Shown piece after piece: positions 59,733 to 64,000 of a stretch of DNA of 64,000 nucleotides. The translations under genes were made by a program, and so were the position numbers. Positions within the stretch are counted from its first letter, which is position 1. Each line of letters starts with the position of its first letter. Origin of the DNA: Tritonibacter multivorans (GTDB lineage: Bacteria > Pseudomonadota > Alphaproteobacteria > Rhodobacterales > Rhodobacteraceae); the NCBI RefSeq assembly GCF_001458415.1, contig NZ_CYSD01000039.1, positions 248,001 to 312,000 of the forward strand, given 5' to 3'. Under the pieces are notes generated by a model. That model was given only the letters and a program-made list of their open reading frames with translations, did not search any database and was not told where the DNA came from.

Positions 59733-60113
59733 ATGACAGACAAATCTCTGGTGCAGGCGGTGACGCCATTTGTCCTGTGTTCCGATCTGAATGCGCAGGT
59801 GGCGTTTTATCAGCGCTGTCTGGGGTTCGAGATGACCTTCCAAGCCGACAATTATGCCTTTCTGCGTCACGGCGGCGCAGGGTTGCGCCTGCTGGAGTGT
59901 CCTGAGAACGAGGATGGCACGCCCTTGGGCCACAATCAGTCTTTCTATATAGATGTCACAGATGTTGACGGGCTTTATGCACAGTTGAAACCGGCGTTGG
60001 ACGGGTTGCCTGAGGGGCGCGTGCGTGCGCCGTTTGACCAAGATTATGGCCAGCGCGAGTTTCATGTCTTGGACGAAGATGGGGCGTTGGTGTTCTTCGG
60101 AATGGCGCTCTGA
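59733..60113 (+). CDS. VOC family protein
   Basis: 126-residue vicinal-oxygen-chelate protein. It opens with TPFVLCSDLNAQVAFYQRCLGFE and ends with QREFHVLDEDGALVFFGMAL, the paired metal-side strands. Family members include glyoxalase I-like enzymes and drug-binding proteins; the function here is unknown. GGAGG precedes ATG 59733. It is convergent with the response regulator gene. Confidence 0.85.
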   Translation: MTDKSLVQAVTPFVLCSDLNAQVAFYQRCLGFEMTFQADNYAFLRHGGAGLRLLECPENEDGTPLGHNQSFYIDVTDVDGLYAQLKPALDGLPEGRVRAPFDQDYGQREFHVLDEDGALVFFGMAL

Positions 60114-60128
60114 CAGGGGCGCTGCGGT

Positions 60129-60773
60129 TCAGATGCCGCGTCCGGTGCCCTGCAAAACGCCATGTTCGAGCGCATAGCGGGTCAGCCCCGCAGTGGAGGA
60201 AATCCCCAGCTTGCGCTTGATGTTCTTGCGGTGGGTTTCCACCGTGCGCACCGAAATATCGAGCTCTTCCGCCACGGCCTTATTGGATTTGCCCTGCGCC
60301 AGTTCCAACAAAACGGTCTGCTCGCGCCCGGTCAGCGCTTCGCGCTCCTGGCCTTCTTTGGGTTTCAGCGACCCTTCGGCCCCGGTGCAGAGATAGGTTT
60401 TGCCGTCCATGACCGCATCAATGGCCGTTTTGATTTCTTCGGGCTGAACGTCCTTGAGGACATAGCCCTTTGCCCCATGGCTCAGCGCGGTGGAAATATA
60501 TTCGGGGCTGTCATGCATCGACAGGACAAGCACTTTGGTATCGGGCTGGTTTTCCAGGATCAGCTCGGTTGCGCTCAATCCCCCAAGCTCTGGCATATTC
60601 AGGTCCATGAGGATCACGTCAGGTCGCAGACTGCTGGCGGCATCCACGGCGGCGCGGCCATTGGTCGGTGTTCCGAGAACTTCGATATCGTCATAGCCCT
60701 CCAGAATTGACTGGATGCCTTCTGCCACCATGGGGTGGTCATCGACGATCAGCACTCGGGTTGCCGGACGCAT
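60129..60773 (-). CDS. NarL/LuxR-family response regulator
   Basis: 214-residue regulator. The receiver domain has phospho-acceptor Asp57 (VILMDLNMPE) and Asp11-Asp12. The C-terminal LuxR HTH is at about 145-205 (LTGREQTVLLELAQGKSNKAVAEELDISVRTVETHRKNI). Start: ATG 60773 behind GGGAGAAAGAAG. The kinase gene lies 77 nt upstream in the same direction. The divergent TRAP transporter is the likely target. Confidence 0.92.
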   Translation of the reverse strand: MRPATRVLIVDDHPMVAEGIQSILEGYDDIEVLGTPTNGRAAVDAASSLRPDVILMDLNMPELGGLSATELILENQPDTKVLVLSMHDSPEYISTALSHGAKGYVLKDVQPEEIKTAIDAVMDGKTYLCTGAEGSLKPKEGQEREALTGREQTVLLELAQGKSNKAVAEELDISVRTVETHRKNIKRKLGISSTAGLTRYALEHGVLQGTGRGI

Positions 60774-60850
60774 GCTTCTTTCTCCCTTTGGGGCGCAATT
60801 CAGTGTTGCGCGTCGTTCTTCACCGCCGCTCCGTCCTTGGCGCGTTCTCC

Positions 60851-62263
60851 TCAAGACGGCGTGTCGCCCGGGGGAAGCAGGTGGCTCAGCGGCAGGCTGG
60901 CCTCCACCACCACCCCGCTCTTTGGGGCGCGAGAAGACAGGATACGCAGGGTGCCGTCAAGCCGTTCAATGCGTTCCTGCATATTCCGCAGACCAATCCC
61001 CGGATTATGTGCGTTCGGATGGGCGGGCAGACCCCGCCCGTTATCTGCCACGCGCAAGGTTGCGCCACGGGCGTGGCCGCGCAGGTCGACCTCCACACGG
61101 GTGGCACCCGAATGGCGTTCGACGTTCATCAAGGCTTCTTGCGCGATGCGGTACAGCGCGATTTTGGAGTCCTGATCCAGTCGATTGCGGAAAACCACGG
61201 TGCTGAATTCGACGTCTATCCCGGTGCGGGCGGCAAATTCGCCTGTCAAAGCCTTGAGAGCTGGCCCCAGACCAAGATCGTCCAGCACGCCGGGCCGCAG
61301 GTCGCGGCTGATGCGGCGGACCTCTGTAATTGCTGTGCCCAGCCCATCGATCCCTTTTTCCAATGGTTCGGGGACCTTGTCGCTGTCGCCGCGTCCAAGC
61401 CTGCGTTTTGCGGTCTCCAGCGCGTAGCGCACGCCGACCAAAAGCTGGCTGATGCTGTCATGCAATTCCCGCGCCACCCGGCCGCGTTCTTCTTCTTGGG
61501 CGTCAAACACCCGTTGGGTCAGCTCTTTCAGCTTGGCATCCGCCAGCCGTCGTTCACGTATGTTCAGAACCATGCCGGTGGTGAACACCAAAATCAGCGC
61601 GGTTAGGGCAATGACACCAATATAGATAAAGGTGCGCTGAATGCGCGCTTCGACCTCGGCGCGGGCAGTGGCGACCGAGGCCAAGACATCGTCAATAAAG
61701 ACCCCTGTGCCCACGGCCCACTGCCAATCCTGCAGCCCGACCACATAGGTGACCATCAAAGCCTCTTCGCCGGTCGAGGGCTTTTCCCACAGAAAGGAAT
61801 GCCAGCCGGACCCTTGCCGGGCGATGTCGATCAACCGGTCCACCACCGGCACCCCACGTGGGTCGCTCAGGCCCTGCCAATTGCGGTTGATATATTCGGT
61901 CTGGCGCGGGCTCACCAGATTGGTGCCGTCATAGTCGTAGACAAAGAAGAACCCATCCTTGCCATAGATCATCGCCGCCAGCATCTGGGTGACTTGCCGC
62001 TTGGCTTCGTCATCGTCAGGGGCTGCAGGCCCATAGATATGGGCAAAAGAATTGCGCGCTTGAGTGACATAGTTGCGCAGCTCTGCTTTCTTGGCTTCGA
62101 GCAGTTGGCGCTCGAGGATCTGGATTTCCTGTTCGGCCATGGCGCGCGACTGATAGGCCACCAAAGCCGCAATCGCGCAGCAGGCGATAATCATTGGCAA
62201 AGTGGCCAGAAGAGACAGTTTCTGAGCGTAGTTCGGCCGGAAAATCTGGCGGATCAAAGACAT
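60851..62263 (-). CDS. Cache-domain sensor histidine kinase (HisKA_3 type)
   Basis: 470-residue membrane kinase. TM1 is at about 16-37, a periplasmic single Cache domain at about 45-205 (FFFVYDYDGTNLVSP, WAVGTGVFIDDV) and TM2 at about 211-233. The HisKA_3 box has His268 (RVARELHDSISQLL), and the HATPase_c domain follows (NVERHSGATRVEV; DNGRGLPAH). A small-molecule-sensing Cache domain next to TRAP genes suggests that it senses the imported organic acid. It forms a pair with the NarL-type regulator. Confidence 0.92.
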   Translation of the reverse strand: MSLIRQIFRPNYAQKLSLLATLPMIIACCAIAALVAYQSRAMAEQEIQILERQLLEAKKAELRNYVTQARNSFAHIYGPAAPDDDEAKRQVTQMLAAMIYGKDGFFFVYDYDGTNLVSPRQTEYINRNWQGLSDPRGVPVVDRLIDIARQGSGWHSFLWEKPSTGEEALMVTYVVGLQDWQWAVGTGVFIDDVLASVATARAEVEARIQRTFIYIGVIALTALILVFTTGMVLNIRERRLADAKLKELTQRVFDAQEEERGRVARELHDSISQLLVGVRYALETAKRRLGRGDSDKVPEPLEKGIDGLGTAITEVRRISRDLRPGVLDDLGLGPALKALTGEFAARTGIDVEFSTVVFRNRLDQDSKIALYRIAQEALMNVERHSGATRVEVDLRGHARGATLRVADNGRGLPAHPNAHNPGIGLRNMQERIERLDGTLRILSSRAPKSGVVVEASLPLSHLLPPGDTPS

Positions 62264-62467
62264 GGGTAGACCTGACGTAAGGAAGCTGGGGGCCGCAAAT
62301 GCCCGTCAAGAGCGTGTCCCGAATCGTTACGAAATCTCGCGCCATAAGCAAAGACCTGCCGGTCGCGCGTTTCCCTCTTCTGAGGGGAATGGCACAAGGC
62401 TGAAGGAAAATTAATGGCACCAATCGCGATTTTACGGCGTCAACTGCGGGTCTCTACGCAGTACTAG

Positions 62468-62480
62468 GTATTCACAATAC
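62468..62480. promoter_or_regulatory. Short inverted repeat upstream of the second TRAP operon
   Basis: GTATT-CAC-AATAC, 90 nt before the binding-protein start, in the gap divergent from the kinase gene. A NarL/LuxR-type regulator could bind it; this is inference. Confidence 0.45.
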
Positions 62481-62513
62481 GCAATCTGTCTCTAGGGTTG
62501 GCCCTGCTTGAAA

Positions 62514-62547
62514 CGAACCGTCCACAATTAAAGAGACGGACGGTTCG
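62514..62547 (+). repeat. 10-bp inverted repeat in the leader of the second TRAP operon
   Basis: CGAACCGTCC (62514-62523) pairs with GGACGGTTCG (62538-62547) around a 14-base loop, ending 22 nt before the start codon. It could form an mRNA hairpin near the ribosome site or be an operator. Confidence 0.65.
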
Positions 62548-62569
62548 AGATTTTGGGAGGAGACTACCT

Positions 62570-63652
62570 ATGGATCGCAGATCCTTTCTACGCACGTCCG
62601 CACTGGGCGGTTCCGCCGCTGCAGCCACCAGCTTGGCAGCCCCGGCAATTGCTCAGGGCAACCGCACCCTGACCATGGTCACCACCTGGGGCCGTGGCCT
62701 TGCAGGTGTTCATGACGCAGCCCAGCACGTGGCTGATTCCATTACCGCAATGTCCGATGGGTCTTTGACCGTTGATCTGAAAGCCGCTGGCGAACTGGTT
62801 GGCGCGTTTGAAGTTTTTGACGCTGTGACCGCAGGTCAGGCCGACATGTACCACGGTGCGGACTACTATTTCACCGGTCAGCACCCGGGCTATCAGTTCT
62901 TCACCGCAGCGCCGTTTGGCATGACGCCGCAGGAACTGGTGAACTGGTACTACCACGGTGACGGCCACGCGCTGCACGACGAGCTGGGCCAGATCTTTGG
63001 TCTGAAGTCCTTCCTCGCAGGCAACACCGGCCCGCAGGCCGGTGGTTGGTTCAGCAAAGAAATCAACAGCCCCGATGACTTCAACGGCCTGAAATTCCGC
63101 ATGCCGGGTCTGGGCGGCAAGGCGCTGGGCAAACTGGGCGCATCGGTTCAGAACATTCCGGGTTCCGAAGTGTATCAAGCGCTGGCCTCCGGCGCGATTG
63201 ACGGCACCGAGTGGATCGGCCCCTGGGCGGACGAAAAGGCGGGTTTCCAGGAAATCACCAAGACCTACTATACCTCCGGCTTCCACGAGCCGGGCGCGGG
63301 TCTGTCGGTTGCTGTAAACCGTGACGTCTTTGAAAGCCTGAGCCCCGCGCATCAGAAAATCATCGAAGTTGCCTCTGCCGAAGCGCACCAGTGGAACCTG
63401 GCGCAGTTCATGAACAACAACGGTGCGGCGCTGCAGCGTCTGCAAGCCGGCGGTGTGAAGACCCTCGAATTCCCTGACTCCGTTTGGGATGCGTTCGGTC
63501 AGGCGGCCTCCGACACCCTGGATGAGTTCATGAGCGACGATCTGTTCGCAAACATTCGCGGCAGCGTTGTGTCCTCCATGAAAGCGTCCTCCGGCTGGAT
63601 CACCAAGTCGGAAGGTGCATACCGCACCCAACGCGACCGCGTTCTGGGCTAA
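62570..63652 (+). CDS. TRAP transporter substrate-binding protein (TakP/DctP type)
   Basis: 360-residue periplasmic binding protein with a twin-arginine signal at 1-28 (MDRRSFLRTSALGG ... APAIAQ). Family segments are FNGLKFRMPGLGGKALGKLGA and GAIDGTEWIGPWADEKAGF, the latter close to the ligand-binding stretch of TakP, which binds 2-oxo acids with sodium. GGGAGGAGA precedes ATG 62570. The ligand is probably an organic or oxo acid. The kinase-regulator pair is divergent, and a permease gene follows. Confidence 0.9.
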   Translation: MDRRSFLRTSALGGSAAAATSLAAPAIAQGNRTLTMVTTWGRGLAGVHDAAQHVADSITAMSDGSLTVDLKAAGELVGAFEVFDAVTAGQADMYHGADYYFTGQHPGYQFFTAAPFGMTPQELVNWYYHGDGHALHDELGQIFGLKSFLAGNTGPQAGGWFSKEINSPDDFNGLKFRMPGLGGKALGKLGASVQNIPGSEVYQALASGAIDGTEWIGPWADEKAGFQEITKTYYTSGFHEPGAGLSVAVNRDVFESLSPAHQKIIEVASAEAHQWNLAQFMNNNGAALQRLQAGGVKTLEFPDSVWDAFGQAASDTLDEFMSDDLFANIRGSVVSSMKASSGWITKSEGAYRTQRDRVLG

Positions 63653-63780
63653 TCGGACACCCGAGTAGCAATGGGTCCTCCGCACTGCGGGGGGCCTTTT
63701 CGTAACCTAGCGGCTGACAGGGCATCTCCGGGGCAACCCGTAGCAGAGCCTTCCGGCCCACTTCCAAATCGGGGGGAGCC

Positions 63781-64000
63781 ATGCAGGACGACATGGGCGT
63801 TTCCTTCTTCGGGGCCATCGGGGCATTCCTGATCTGGCTCGGGAGCAATATCCTCGGCGCATTTGTGAATCTTTTCACTGCGCTGACACAAACTTCGCTC
63901 TGGCTGGATTGGCTGAGTTGGGACAATACCACCGAAGACAAGCAATCCGTGATGCGCTTGGTCTACTACGGTGGGTCGGTCGAATTTTTCTTTGTGGTCT
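63781..64000 (+). CDS. TRAP transporter small permease, 5' end (cut by the window)
   Basis: The frame from ATG 63781 runs off the right edge after 73 codons. It starts MQDDMGVSFFGAIGAFLIWL, with one hydrophobic helix (about 8-30) and a second beginning near residue 65. Position after a DctP-type binding protein, 128 nt downstream of its stop, indicates the DctQ-type subunit of the same transporter; these longer N-terminal segments are typical of TakQ-like permeases. Confidence 0.75.
   Translation, partial: MQDDMGVSFFGAIGAFLIWLGSNILGAFVNLFTALTQTSLWLDWLSWDNTTEDKQSVMRLVYYGGSVEFFFVV

Overview
This window looks like chromosomal DNA of a marine alphaproteobacterium of the Roseobacter group (Rhodobacterales). 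The grounds are a HemA-type (C4) 5-aminolevulinate synthase behind an FnrL-like box, several TRAP transporter genes, an IspG-type isoprenoid pathway, a cobA-DUF2849-cysI-cysH-DUF934 sulfite reduction operon, and the protein sequences overall. The assignment rests on protein resemblance and gene order judged by eye; no search was run. Most of the window is ordinary core genome. No phage, insertion sequence, CRISPR array or rRNA was found.

Layout. 1-652: 5'-proximal part of a class III alcohol dehydrogenase. 1090-5667: reduced-sulfur module (two-cysteine Crp/Fnr regulator, DUF2892 protein, two YeeE-type transporter halves, persulfide-dioxygenase-like hydrolase, SulP permease), with a perfect palindrome in front of the operon. 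5918-10967: hydroxyproline-type catabolic cluster with its GntR regulator and two related candidate operators. 11425-17494: small XRE regulator, ferredoxin-NADP reductase, and the assimilatory sulfite reduction operon divergent from an Lrp-type regulator. 17614-25275: cytochrome P450, then dctB-dctD and the dctPQM TRAP transporter. 25421-29298: tpiA, two Fe-S assembly factors, a small membrane protein, nfeD and an SPFH protein. 29546-36766: tgt, an unrecognised two-gene module (30718-32318), lon, and an amino acid dehydrogenase with its Lrp regulator. 36900-38644: five tRNAs (two Val, three Asp). 38776-46563: thioesterase, haloacetate-dehalogenase-like hydrolase, M20 peptidase, hemA, rodZ, ispG and a DsbA-like protein. 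46560-55364: M48 protease, aminotransferase, amiC, PBP1A, prfB and a DUF2189 membrane protein. 55357-59533: an HTH regulator, a small acidic protein, and ilvI-ilvH behind a transcription attenuator with its own leader peptide. 59733-64000: a VOC protein, a two-component system, and the start of a second TRAP transporter.

The most interesting points are these. (1) DctD lacks both the Walker A lysine and the GAFTGA segment, yet typical DctD palindromes stand before dctP and no -24/-12 promoter is visible there. (2) A Crp/Fnr regulator with only two cysteines is paired with a palindrome about 41 nt upstream of the likely start of a sulfur operon. (3) An unannotated 15-residue ilv leader peptide precedes a terminator. 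(4) A family of dispersed intergenic repeats occurs in five copies, four of them between convergent genes. (5) The two-gene module with hydrophobic and helical segments has no assignable function. (6) The class III alcohol dehydrogenase has lost two structural-zinc cysteines.
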